A DNA stretch of 37,588 nucleotides, taken from assembly GCA_016871155.1 (NCBI GenBank), contig VFZO01000028.1, forward strand, positions 1 through 37,588. The letters run 5' to 3'. The translations under genes and the position numbers were made by a program. Source of the DNA: Acidobacteriota bacterium (lineage in GTDB: Bacteria; Acidobacteriota; Terriglobia; Bryobacterales; Bryobacteraceae). Each line of letters begins with the position of its first letter. Position 1 is the first letter of the stretch. The notes under the pieces were generated by a model. It was not told the DNA's origin, did not search any database, and saw nothing but the letters and a program-made list of their open reading frames with translations. Below, piece after piece: positions 17,967-24,731 of the stretch.

Positions 17967-18491
17967 ATGAAAACACTCACAATCCTCGCGCTGGCCTCGG
18001 CCAGCTTCCTATTCGCGCAAGAAGCCAAAAAGAAGGCCGGCGGACCGGGCATTCTGGCCCCGGCTATGACGCCGGTTGGCGACACGACTTACAAGAAGGC
18101 AATGGGCACGATGGGCTCAAAGGGCGAGACATGGTCCCAGACCACGGTCGCGGCTGGCATCGATGGGAAACCACGCGACGGCCGCGCCGTTACGGTCACA
18201 GGCGAGATCGTGGAATTCTCCTGCTATCTGCAGCTCGGCAAACACGGCGAAAAGCACCGCGCCTGCGGCCAGAAGTGTGCCAACACCGGCCAGCCCATCG
18301 GCCTGCTGACGGCTGACGGAACGCTCTACATGTTGATGGAAGAAGAGCACGACCCGCGCCGCGACGGACAGACCTCCGATTTCCGCAAGGCCGCCGCCGA
18401 TCACATGGCGCACGTCATGGAAGTGAGCGGAACGCTTGCCGCCCACGGCGGCTTCCGCGCCATCTATGTCGCCGGCTACGTGAAGAAGTAA
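17967..18491 (+). CDS. Secreted protein with CxxxC motif, function unknown
   Basis: A 174-residue protein with a clear signal peptide (MKTLTILALASASFLFAQ). The middle holds a conserved-looking cysteine block: FSCYLQLGKHGEKHRACGQKC, where Cys86-like and CGQKC cysteines plus two His could form a metal or redox site, then a short beta domain (VTVTGEIVE ... MEVSGTLAAHGGFRAIYV) that resembles a small OB-type barrel. I do not recognise a named family with confidence. AGGGAG at 17955-17960 is a good ribosome-binding site for this ATG. One base separates the stop from the ATG of the di-heme peroxidase, so a role in heme, metal or electron transfer alongside that enzyme is a reasonable inference, not shown. 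Confidence 0.72.
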   Translation: MKTLTILALASASFLFAQEAKKKAGGPGILAPAMTPVGDTTYKKAMGTMGSKGETWSQTTVAAGIDGKPRDGRAVTVTGEIVEFSCYLQLGKHGEKHRACGQKCANTGQPIGLLTADGTLYMLMEEEHDPRRDGQTSDFRKAAADHMAHVMEVSGTLAAHGGFRAIYVAGYVKK

Positions 18492-18492
18492 C

Positions 18493-19521
18493 ATGATCGC
18501 TCGAAAATCCCTCTGGATCGGCATCGCGGCCGTAGCCGCGGTGCCGGTTTTGTTCCTTCATGCACAGGCCCCTAAGGCGGCCGTGCCAGCGGTGCCTCGT
18601 GGCCTGACGGCGGTGTTGTGGCCAAGGGATAATCCGTATTCGGCCGGCAAGGCCGAACTGGGACGCCTGCTTTATTTCGACAAGCGTCTATCGGGAGACG
18701 ACACCGTCGCCTGTGCCTCGTGCCACGATCCCAAGAGAGGCTATACCGATCAGGCCGCTGTCTCCACGGGAATTCGCGGTCAAAAAGGCGGCATTTCCGC
18801 TCCCACAGTTTTCAACCGTGCCTACGGCCTGCTGCAGTTCTGGGACGGCCGGGCCGCCTCGTTGGAAGATCAGGCGAAGGGACCGATTCAAAATCCGATC
18901 GAGATGGGGAACACTCATGAAGCCTGCGTGACAAAATTGCGCGGCATCGCCGGCTATCGCACCCGCTTCAAGCAGGTCTTCGGCACCGAGGAGTTCACCA
19001 TCGACCATATCGCAAAGGCGATCGCGACATTTGAACGCACGGTACTGAGCGGCGACGCGCCTTACGACCGCTACAAAGCCGGCTTGAAGACCGCGATGAA
19101 CGCGCAGCAGGTGCGCGGCATGAACGTCTATTTCAACAAAGCGAAGTGCGATAAATGTCACGAGGGTCCCAACTTCACGCTCAACGCGTTCCACAACCTC
19201 GGCGTTGGCCAGGACAAGGCGGAGCCGGATCCAGGCCGCTTCGCCGTCACCAAGAATCCCGCCGAATTCGGCGCTTTCAAGACACCGACGCTGCGTGAGA
19301 TTGAGCACACAGCTCCTTACATGCACGACGGCAGTTTACGAACGCTCGAAGAAGTCGTGGAGTTCTACGACAAGGGCGGTATCAAGAACAAGAACCTGGA
19401 CGAGGAAATGAAGCCACTGAAACTGACGGACGCCGACAAGGCGGACTTGGTGGCCTTCATGAAGGCGCTGAGCGGCCGGGGTTGGCAGCACATCACCGAG
19501 CCAAAGGAATTCCCAAGGTAA
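18493..19521 (+). CDS. Di-heme cytochrome c peroxidase (CcpA/MauG family)
   Basis: A 342-residue exported protein (N-terminal membrane segment, residues 6-23 or so) with two c-type heme sites, CASCH at residues 74-78 and CDKCH at residues 219-223, spaced as in bacterial di-heme peroxidases. Further family marks are AELGRLLYFDKRLSGDDT before heme 1, DGRAASLEDQAKGPIQNPIEMG between the hemes, and TPTLREIEHTAPYMHDGSLRTLEEVVEFY after heme 2, whose Met would be an axial ligand. It reduces hydrogen peroxide with electrons from small cytochromes, or oxidises a protein or cofactor like MauG. It lies between a Cys-containing secreted protein and a sugar-binding lipoprotein; the stop shares one base with the latter (TAATG). 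Confidence 0.92.
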   Translation: MIARKSLWIGIAAVAAVPVLFLHAQAPKAAVPAVPRGLTAVLWPRDNPYSAGKAELGRLLYFDKRLSGDDTVACASCHDPKRGYTDQAAVSTGIRGQKGGISAPTVFNRAYGLLQFWDGRAASLEDQAKGPIQNPIEMGNTHEACVTKLRGIAGYRTRFKQVFGTEEFTIDHIAKAIATFERTVLSGDAPYDRYKAGLKTAMNAQQVRGMNVYFNKAKCDKCHEGPNFTLNAFHNLGVGQDKAEPDPGRFAVTKNPAEFGAFKTPTLREIEHTAPYMHDGSLRTLEEVVEFYDKGGIKNKNLDEEMKPLKLTDADKADLVAFMKALSGRGWQHITEPKEFPR

Positions 19522-20486
19522 TGACACGCTCCTCTTTTCTGCGCGGCGGCCTAACGGCCGCCGCGTTCTCTTTGGCCGGATGTGCGCCAAGCGGCAAACG
19601 CCGCATCGCCGTGGTGCCCAAGGGCCGCGCGCATCTGTTTTGGCAATCCGTTCACGCCGGAGCGGTGAAAGCGTCGCGGGAAAAGAATGTCGAGATTGTT
19701 TGGAACGGCCCAGCCACGGAGACGGATTTTAACGGGCAAATTCAGATCGTGGAGTCGATGATCAACCAGCACGTCGACGCGATCGTGCTGGCTCCAATCG
19801 ATAAGAAGGTGATGATCGGCGTAGTGGACAAGGCCTTCAACGCAAAAATTCCCGTGGTAATCTTCGACTCCGGTATCGACACCCCGACCTATGCCGCCAT
19901 GGTGGCCACCGACAATTATGCGGCCGGCCAGTTGGCGGCGGACCGCATGGGAGAAATCCTCGGCGGAAAAGGGAAAGTGATTATGGTGGCCGTGCAGCCA
20001 GGCGCCGCGTCCACAATGGCGCGCGAGAGTGGTTTTGAAGAGCAGGTTAAGCAGCGGTTTCCCCAGATCGAAATCATCGACAAGCGCTATGGCATGGCGG
20101 ATGTCGCGAAGTCGCTTCAGGTGGCCGAAAACATGTTGACCGCCCATCCGGACGCCGCGGGACTCTTCGCATCGAACGAATCCAGCGCCGTGGGTGCCGC
20201 CCAGGCGCTGAAGGGCAGAAAAGACTCCAAGGTAAAGATGGTCGGTTTCGATTGGAGCCAGACGCTGCTGGCCGACGTTCGCGCCGGTGCCATCGATTCG
20301 CTGGTGATTCAAAATCCCTTCCAAATGGGCTACGATTCTCTGATCGCGGCCGTCGCCAAACTGGACGGTGGCGAAGTGAAGAAGGACCAGCCGCTGGCTC
20401 CTAAGCTGGTCACGAAGTCCAACGTCGATACGCCCGAAATCAAGGCGCAGGTCGAGCCGGATTTGAAGCAGTACTTGGAGAATTAG
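19521..20486 (+). CDS. Sugar ABC transporter substrate-binding lipoprotein (RbsB-like)
   Basis: A 321-residue periplasmic binding protein of the ribose/galactose type (Peripla_BP_4). A lipobox (LAGC, Cys at about residue 20) follows the hydrophobic leader, so it should be anchored to a membrane. Typical features are RIAVVPKGRAHLFWQSVHAG at the N-terminus, the hinge segment DAIVLAPIDKK, IPVVIFDSGID, VATDNYAAGQLAADRM and AAGLFASNESSAVGAAQAL. The ATG at 19521 is chosen over an upstream in-frame ATG that lies inside the peroxidase gene. No permease or ATPase gene is nearby, so it is an orphan binding protein or uses a transporter encoded elsewhere. The coupling to the peroxidase is unusual. Confidence 0.88.
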   Translation: MTRSSFLRGGLTAAAFSLAGCAPSGKRRIAVVPKGRAHLFWQSVHAGAVKASREKNVEIVWNGPATETDFNGQIQIVESMINQHVDAIVLAPIDKKVMIGVVDKAFNAKIPVVIFDSGIDTPTYAAMVATDNYAAGQLAADRMGEILGGKGKVIMVAVQPGAASTMARESGFEEQVKQRFPQIEIIDKRYGMADVAKSLQVAENMLTAHPDAAGLFASNESSAVGAAQALKGRKDSKVKMVGFDWSQTLLADVRAGAIDSLVIQNPFQMGYDSLIAAVAKLDGGEVKKDQPLAPKLVTKSNVDTPEIKAQVEPDLKQYLEN

Positions 20487-20800
20487 ACGCGGCGAACCGT
20501 AAGCCGGAAGTCCGTCTCATCGCTGTACGGCGCTACGACCGGGTAGCTTTCCATAGTGACGTAGTCTCCGTCTTTGACCTCCGTGGATCCGCTCAGAGAC
20601 ACATGGGCGCGAAGGATTAGTGGCGGCCCGCCGGCCGGCGGGGGAAGTGCAAAGGACCACATACCGGGCGGCAAAACGGTTTCGGCCACCAGCAGGGATG
20701 GCGCGTCAGCCCGGTTGGCATCGAGTAATTGTACGCGGGCCACCGCCTTCCGGAAACCGGAGGGCGGCGGCCCATCGAAAAGAATTGAACCTCGAATCAA
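20483..20800 (-). CDS. YbaY/YscW-like small protein without signal peptide
   Basis: A 105-residue protein that resembles the beta-sandwich family of YbaY and the YscW lipoproteins. It has a first strand RGSILFDG, a segment VARVQLLDANRADAPSLLVAE that matches the family's V-x-L-x-D-x-S-R-A-D-A-P-pattern, a central FALP turn, and a closing ILRAHVSLSG ... GDYVTMESYPVV. Known members carry a lipoprotein or signal leader; this one has none. The start is a TTG at 20800, preceded by AAGG at suitable distance; the nearby ATG at 20805 is out of frame and stops at once. It is the last gene of the astacin operon, 15 bases after the previous stop, and its own stop overlaps that of the convergent binding-protein gene. 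Family assignment is by eye. Confidence 0.65.
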   Translation of the reverse strand: MIRGSILFDGPPPSGFRKAVARVQLLDANRADAPSLLVAETVLPPGMWSFALPPPAGGPPLILRAHVSLSGSTEVKDGDYVTMESYPVVAPYSDETDFRLTVRRV

Positions 20801-20815
20801 ACCATTGGACCTTGC

Positions 20816-21073
20816 TTAGTCCAGAATGGCATAGCGGGCTTCAATCTCCACCTGTCCACCCGTCAGGTTTCGAACTTCGATGAAGTATTTGAGCAGGTTG
20901 GGCGCTTGGCGGTCCACCTGCACCTTCCATTCAATCTGCGGGTTGCCATCGACCGCGGGCGCCTTCGGCACCACCATCCAAATCACGCGATGGGCGGCGT
21001 TCCAACTGTGCGTGAACCAGCGGCGCGAGCTACTGGCCGCGACGGTTCCACTGAATTGAGTTCCTAGAGTCAT
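20816..21073 (-). CDS. Free-standing copy of the astacin's C-terminal domain
   Basis: An 85-residue protein that aligns without gaps to the last 80 or so residues of the astacin encoded three genes upstream; by hand count about 48 of 80 positions are identical. Shared blocks are WFTHSW, VVP-AP-VDGN, LLKYF-EV-NLTGG and EAR. The pattern of alternating hydrophobic residues and many Trp/Tyr suggests a small beta sandwich, perhaps for binding or assembly. There is no signal peptide. The start ATG is preceded by GGAAAGG at seven bases distance, a strong ribosome-binding site. Position and similarity suggest a gene duplication, with this copy either pairing with the protease domain or competing for the same ligand. 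I do not know a named family for the domain. Confidence 0.82.
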   Translation of the reverse strand: MTLGTQFSGTVAASSSRRWFTHSWNAAHRVIWMVVPKAPAVDGNPQIEWKVQVDRQAPNLLKYFIEVRNLTGGQVEIEARYAILD

Positions 21074-21080
21074 GGTTTTT

Positions 21081-21087
21081 CCTTTCC
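21081..21087 (-). promoter_or_regulatory. Strong ribosome-binding site of the 85-residue domain gene
   Basis: Read on the minus strand this is GGAAAGG, seven bases before the ATG at 21073. It decides that start and supports the small gene as real. Confidence 0.75.
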
Positions 21088-21105
21088 TTGCCTTGTTTCG
21101 GATTT

Positions 21106-21345
21106 CTACTGCGCTTGCGGACCCGGGCCGGCGTCTTCATGGCCGCTTTCGGGATCGCCCGCGCCGCTGGCGCGGGCGATCTCGGACACGAGCCATGCGG
21201 GAGGCTCGCCGCCGTCGGCCGCGAAATCGTCAGCTTGGAACGCCGCCCCGACGGGCGCCGTTCCCCCGTCGCTTTCCGCAACGGTTGCGGCAGCCACCGC
21301 CGCCGGTTTGTTTTCGGATTGATCGGTGTTGATTGTGATTCGCAT
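21106..21345 (-). CDS. 79-residue acidic protein with three D(G/A)GxxP motifs
   Basis: A small Ala/Gly/Asp/Glu-rich protein without signal peptide, membrane segment or cysteine. Three short motifs of the same form occur: DGGTAP at residues 26-31, DGGEPP at 44-49 (followed by AWL) and DAGPGP at 71-76. The first 13 residues (MRITINTDQSENK) could form a beta strand or leader; the rest looks disordered. It is a real gene by its strong ribosome-binding site (AAGGAA about 9 bases before the ATG) and its position between the astacin and the free-standing domain, 18 and 32 bases from them. It could be a protease substrate, inhibitor, chaperone or peptide precursor. I recognise no family, and no modification enzyme is encoded nearby. 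Confidence 0.72.
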   Translation of the reverse strand: MRITINTDQSENKPAAVAAATVAESDGGTAPVGAAFQADDFAADGGEPPAWLVSEIARASGAGDPESGHEDAGPGPQAQ

Positions 21346-21354
21346 TTGGATACG

Positions 21355-21360
21355 TTCCTT
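21355..21360 (-). promoter_or_regulatory. Ribosome-binding site of the 79-residue gene
   Basis: On the minus strand AAGGAA lies about nine bases before the ATG at 21345, within the short gap after the astacin stop. It supports translation of this small protein. Confidence 0.72.
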
Positions 21361-21363
21361 TCT

Positions 21364-22521
21364 TTAGCGGGACCACCGGCTCCAGCCGAGGACCGTGAAG
21401 CGGGCCTCGAATTGAACGGGACCGCCGGTGAGGTTTTTGACCTCCACGAAGTACTTCAGAAGAGTTTCGGTCTGCCGAGTGACCTTAATATTCCAGTCGA
21501 TCTGCGCGTTCCCATCGACCACGGGCGCGGTGGGGACCACGTACCAGACGACGAACCAGTAAGCCGGCCAACTGTGGGTAAACCAGGTTCGGGTCTGGTT
21601 GGCCGCTAGCGATCCGGAAAACTGGACGCCGGACCACGAATTGGAGCGTTCCAGATTCGGGTACAAGGCACGCACCGCCGCGACGTCGCCGTCGCTCAGA
21701 CCGGCTCGTTGGCCGATCGCCTGGCTGCCCACCGGCTCGATCGTAGGCAGGCCATTCCGGCTGAACGCCGTCGCGCCGTAGTGCATGATAGAACCGAAAT
21801 CGTAACCGCCGATATCATCGCCATCGGTGATGTGCTGGTTGAAATTGTGTTCCCGGCCCGGTTGAATATTGGCCCAGTTGATACGAACGTTCCGGTCGCG
21901 ATCTTCCCGGCTTTGCTCGTGCCAAAGCCCGATCGCGTGCCCGATCTCATGGACGGCGGCGCCGAAACCGCAGCCCGCGGCCAACGATACCTCCTGCAGG
22001 CCTCCCCGCATGCCGATATGAGACCAACAACCGTCCAGTTCCCGGAACGACAGAAAATTGGGGTACTGCGCGGCGTTCGCGGCTGTTCGTTCGACGAACC
22101 GGATATTCGTTCGAGTCTCCCAGTGCCGAATCGCATCCTGGACTCGGGTGCGAAGAGGTGCGACGGACTCCCACGGAACCAGCCCTCCCGGCCATCGGAA
22201 ACGCTCGCCCGTGATACCAACTCCGTGCGCGATTTCGGATAATGAAGTCTGCCCGCTGACGGAAAGCCCGTCCTCGGTGACTCCGCTGGTCCGAATTTCG
22301 GCGGCGGCGGCCGCCACCCGGTCCGCCTCGCCCAAGCAGATGTCTCCTTCAAAAATCGCCATTCCATTGATTGCGGAGAATTCGACCGGTTTTAGGTTGA
22401 ACGCCTGAATACCGGACACGAATCCTTGCCGGACATCATCGGAGGAGCGAAACCAACAGGACTCGCCTGCAGTGGATCCTTCCTCTGGTGCGCCGGACTT
22501 GGCCTTTTCTCGTGTTGCCAT
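21364..22521 (-). CDS. Astacin-family (M12A) zinc metallopeptidase, leaderless zymogen
   Basis: A 384-residue protein. Residues 1-105 are a prosegment without signal peptide; it contains FEGD (57-60), the aspartate-switch motif that blocks the zinc in astacin zymogens. The catalytic domain starts near RFRWPGGLVPW (107-117). It carries HEIGHAIGLWHE (191-202), which has the three zinc His and catalytic Glu, and the Met-turn SIMHYG with Met246 and the Tyr248 ligand. From about residue 300 follows an 80-residue beta-type domain that is duplicated as a separate gene downstream. An in-frame start 28 codons upstream exists, but the ATG at 22521 has AGGAAAGGAG ideally placed. It heads a four-gene operon. 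Activation would need removal of the prosegment. Export without a leader is unexplained; the protease may act inside the cell or leave by another route. Confidence 0.93.
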   Translation of the reverse strand: MATREKAKSGAPEEGSTAGESCWFRSSDDVRQGFVSGIQAFNLKPVEFSAINGMAIFEGDICLGEADRVAAAAAEIRTSGVTEDGLSVSGQTSLSEIAHGVGITGERFRWPGGLVPWESVAPLRTRVQDAIRHWETRTNIRFVERTAANAAQYPNFLSFRELDGCWSHIGMRGGLQEVSLAAGCGFGAAVHEIGHAIGLWHEQSREDRDRNVRINWANIQPGREHNFNQHITDGDDIGGYDFGSIMHYGATAFSRNGLPTIEPVGSQAIGQRAGLSDGDVAAVRALYPNLERSNSWSGVQFSGSLAANQTRTWFTHSWPAYWFVVWYVVPTAPVVDGNAQIDWNIKVTRQTETLLKYFVEVKNLTGGPVQFEARFTVLGWSRWSR

Positions 22522-22528
22522 GACACGA

Positions 22529-22538
22529 CTCCTTTCCT
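22529..22538 (-). promoter_or_regulatory. Ribosome-binding site of the astacin gene
   Basis: On the minus strand the bases read AGGAAAGGAG, with AAGGAG ending seven bases before the ATG at 22521. This favours a leaderless 384-residue protein over the longer in-frame version starting at 22605. Confidence 0.8.
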
Positions 22539-22594
22539 GGTACGCTTTCCGGCCTTCGGTTTTGACTTCCAGCGACCGAGGCCGACTTCTATTT

Positions 22595-22618
22595 CCTGGG
22601 ACCACTTTTGGCCCCAGG
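22595..22618 (-). other. Hairpin in the leader of the astacin operon
   Basis: Two nine-base arms (22595-22603 and 22610-22618) around a six-base loop pair fully in minus-strand RNA if one G-U pair is allowed. In plus-strand RNA the same position is an A-C mismatch, so the structure fits the minus-strand transcript better. It lies about 75-100 bases before the astacin start. No run of T follows on the minus strand, so it is not a simple terminator. Confidence 0.4.
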
Positions 22619-22911
22619 GGTATTACGGAGTCTACGGTTGTACGGCAACGAAATGGCGTTACCAGGAGTAGATTTCGCCCTGGCTAGCGGCGAGTAACGC
22701 CGTTACTTCAGAAATGTTGAGCGATTCGATCAAGGCGGTGGCCCCATAACTCACAGGATCGAAACGGCAGCAAGCAAATCGCACATGACACGCCGTCCGC
22801 CCTCATCCTCGCATCCGCCGCAACGCTTGCGCAATCGAGTCCGTTCGTTCCCAACGCAAAGACCGGCGGGCCCGCGTTGACCGGCTACAGTCGAAGTAGA
22901 AATCGGCTAGC

Positions 22912-23829
22912 CTAGGCCACACCTTCCAGAGCCGGAACCTTGGCGATGCAGACGCGGTTTCGTCCGTTTTGTTTGGCTTGATACAGCGCTTCGTCCGCGG
23001 ATTTCACAAGGAGGTGCCCAGAGCATTCAGCGCCGTCAGGACGGCTTGCCACGCCGAAGCTGGCGGTAATTTGCAGCGGGACGCACTCGGCAACAACGGG
23101 CTCTGCCGCCAGTGCCTGCCGAATGGACTCCGCAAGTGCCGCCAGATCCTCCGGTTCCCGCCTGGATACGATTACAAACTCTTCACCGCCAAACCTGCCC
23201 ATGGCGTCCACCGTCCCCAAGGCGTCCCTCACGCGCTCAGCGACGGTAATCAGGACCGTATCTCCGGCGGCGTGTCCGTGGGTATCATTGACCGACTTGA
23301 AGCGGTCCACGTCCAACATAATGACGCCTAACGGGCCGGCTTCGGCGACGCTTTCGTCGAGAATTTCGGTGATTCGGCCCCGGTTTTGGACGCCGGTTAA
23401 GGCGTCGTGCGTGGCCTGATGCCGCAGTGCGGCCTGTGCGCGAATGAGTTGACTTTGCAGGTCGACGATTCGGCGGCCCGCCCGCAATCGAACGTTTAGC
23501 TCCTGCTGATCGAAGGGTTTGACGACATAATCGTCCGCCCCCGCCATCATCCCCTCAATTACATCTTCCTTTTGCGTCCGGGAGGTCAGCAACAAGATAT
23601 AGACGTACGGCTCAATGGCCTTCTCCCGGACGAGTTTACAAACCTCCGGGCCGGTCAAGCCAGGCATCATCCAATCCAGGATGGCGAGCCGAGGAGCATC
23701 GGGCTGTTGCAAGACATCCCATGCTTGAACACCGTCAGATGTGCTGACAACATCGTAGCCCCACTTCTTGACCATGCTTTCCAAGAGGTGACGGGATACA
23801 GTGCTGTCATCGGCGATTAGGATTCTCAT
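22912..23829 (-). CDS. Response regulator with GGDEF domain (PleD-like diguanylate cyclase)
   Basis: A 305-residue cytoplasmic protein. Residues 1-125 form a REC domain with the acidic pair Asp7/Asp8, phospho-acceptor Asp52 in LAILDWMMPG, and the conserved Lys in VVKPFD. A short helical linker (IVDLQSQLIRAQAALRHQA) leads into a GGDEF domain with DALTGVQNR, MLDVDRFKSVNDTHGH and the active-site GGEEF at residues 214-218. It should make cyclic-di-GMP from GTP upon phosphorylation. The inhibitory I-site (RxxD five residues before GGEEF) reads GTVD here, so product inhibition is probably lost. The ATG at 23829 begins right at the REC strand; an upstream TTG at 23901 would add an unlikely extension. 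The partner kinase is not encoded nearby. Confidence 0.9.
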   Translation of the reverse strand: MRILIADDSTVSRHLLESMVKKWGYDVVSTSDGVQAWDVLQQPDAPRLAILDWMMPGLTGPEVCKLVREKAIEPYVYILLLTSRTQKEDVIEGMMAGADDYVVKPFDQQELNVRLRAGRRIVDLQSQLIRAQAALRHQATHDALTGVQNRGRITEILDESVAEAGPLGVIMLDVDRFKSVNDTHGHAAGDTVLITVAERVRDALGTVDAMGRFGGEEFVIVSRREPEDLAALAESIRQALAAEPVVAECVPLQITASFGVASRPDGAECSGHLLVKSADEALYQAKQNGRNRVCIAKVPALEGVA

Positions 23830-24076
23830 TTTCGACGCAACCGTTTGGACCGAACTCCTATTACCTTTATCGTCACAAATTCTGAAATTCTGGACATTCA
23901 ACGCGGAATTAACGAAAGCTTCGCGACGGCCCCAAGGACGAGCGCAGGCTATATCCCTGATTTTAGCGCTAGACTACGGGCCATTCGGGTGGAGGGTGGG
24001 GCCGTTCCCGGTTTCGAGAATTCTTCCTCCCCAGAATTGGCCGAGTGATAGCCCATGACGGTATGATGGTAAGTGC

Positions 24077-24697
24077 ATGTCTCGAATCGACAACTCCGTA
24101 CTCGTACCCATGGTCGTCGAGCAGAATTCGCGCGGTGAACGTGCCTACGACATCTACTCGCGCCTGCTCAAGGAAAACATCATATTCCTGGGTACACCCA
24201 TCGACGACAACGTCGCAAACCTAATCATCGCCCAGATCCTCTTCCTGGCGGCCGAAGACCCGGAACGCGACATTTCGCTTTACATCAACTCTCCCGGCGG
24301 ATCGATCACCGCGGGATTGGCGATTCTGGACACGATGAATCTCGTCGAACCGGATATCACGACCTATTGCCTGGGCCAGGCCGCCTCCATGGCCGCCGTG
24401 TTGCTAGCATGCGGGACCAAGGGCAAACGATTCAGCCTGCCAAATTCGCGAATTCTCATTCATCAGCCGTCCATGCATGGTTTGGCCGGTCAGGCGACCG
24501 ACATCGACATTTACGCCAAAGAGATTCTGCGAATGCGGGAGTCCTTGAACCAGATTCTGGCGGACGCATGCAGTCAACCCGTCGACCGGATCGCTCGTGA
24601 TGTCGACCGCGACTACATTATGAATCCAACGTCGGCCGTCGAATACGGCATTATCGATCGCGTCATCAGCTCGCGCGAGTCGCTGTCGACGAAATAG
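24077..24697 (+). CDS. clpP: ATP-dependent Clp protease proteolytic subunit
   Basis: A 206-residue serine protease of the ClpP family, which forms two stacked heptamer rings in the cytoplasm and degrades proteins fed by ClpX, ClpA or ClpC. The catalytic triad is visible as Ser104 ([10 protein letters not shown]), His129 (ILIHQPS) and Asp179 (DVDRDYIM), at the usual spacing. The start [23 protein letters not shown] is the standard processing region and axial loop, and [12 protein letters not shown] and EYGIIDRVI are conserved. No clpX or tig gene is adjacent, which is the common arrangement in bacteria, so this may be a second clpP or a relocated single one. The 247 bases upstream show no gene. 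It lies 34 bases before the dehydratase gene and may be co-transcribed with it. Confidence 0.95.
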   Translation: MSRIDNSVLVPMVVEQNSRGERAYDIYSRLLKENIIFLGTPIDDNVANLIIAQILFLAAEDPERDISLYINSPGGSITAGLAILDTMNLVEPDITTYCLGQAASMAAVLLACGTKGKRFSLPNSRILIHQPSMHGLAGQATDIDIYAKEILRMRESLNQILADACSQPVDRIARDVDRDYIMNPTSAVEYGIIDRVISSRESLSTK

Positions 24698-24731
24698 TCT
24701 TCCGAACTGCCGGCAGGCGCCCCTTGGAGCC

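Larger units (their letters stand above)
22522..22911. other. 390-base gap between the astacin operon and the GGDEF gene
   Basis: No reading frame here looks coding. On the astacin side it holds the ribosome-binding site and the leader hairpin listed separately. Further on there is a near-palindrome GTAAC-GCC-GTTAC at 22694-22706 and a loop-less palindrome GCGGGCCCGC at 22866-22875. I could not identify a convincing promoter or terminator by eye. The astacin promoter should lie in this stretch. Confidence 0.5.

Noticed and set aside
22694..22706. GTAAC-GCC-GTTAC palindrome as an operator.
   Set aside because: The arms are only five bases and no second copy is placed like an operator pair; chance is likely.
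23960..24076. tRNA-like GGTTTCGAGAATT segment upstream of clpP.
   Set aside because: No matching acceptor, D or anticodon stems can be built around it.
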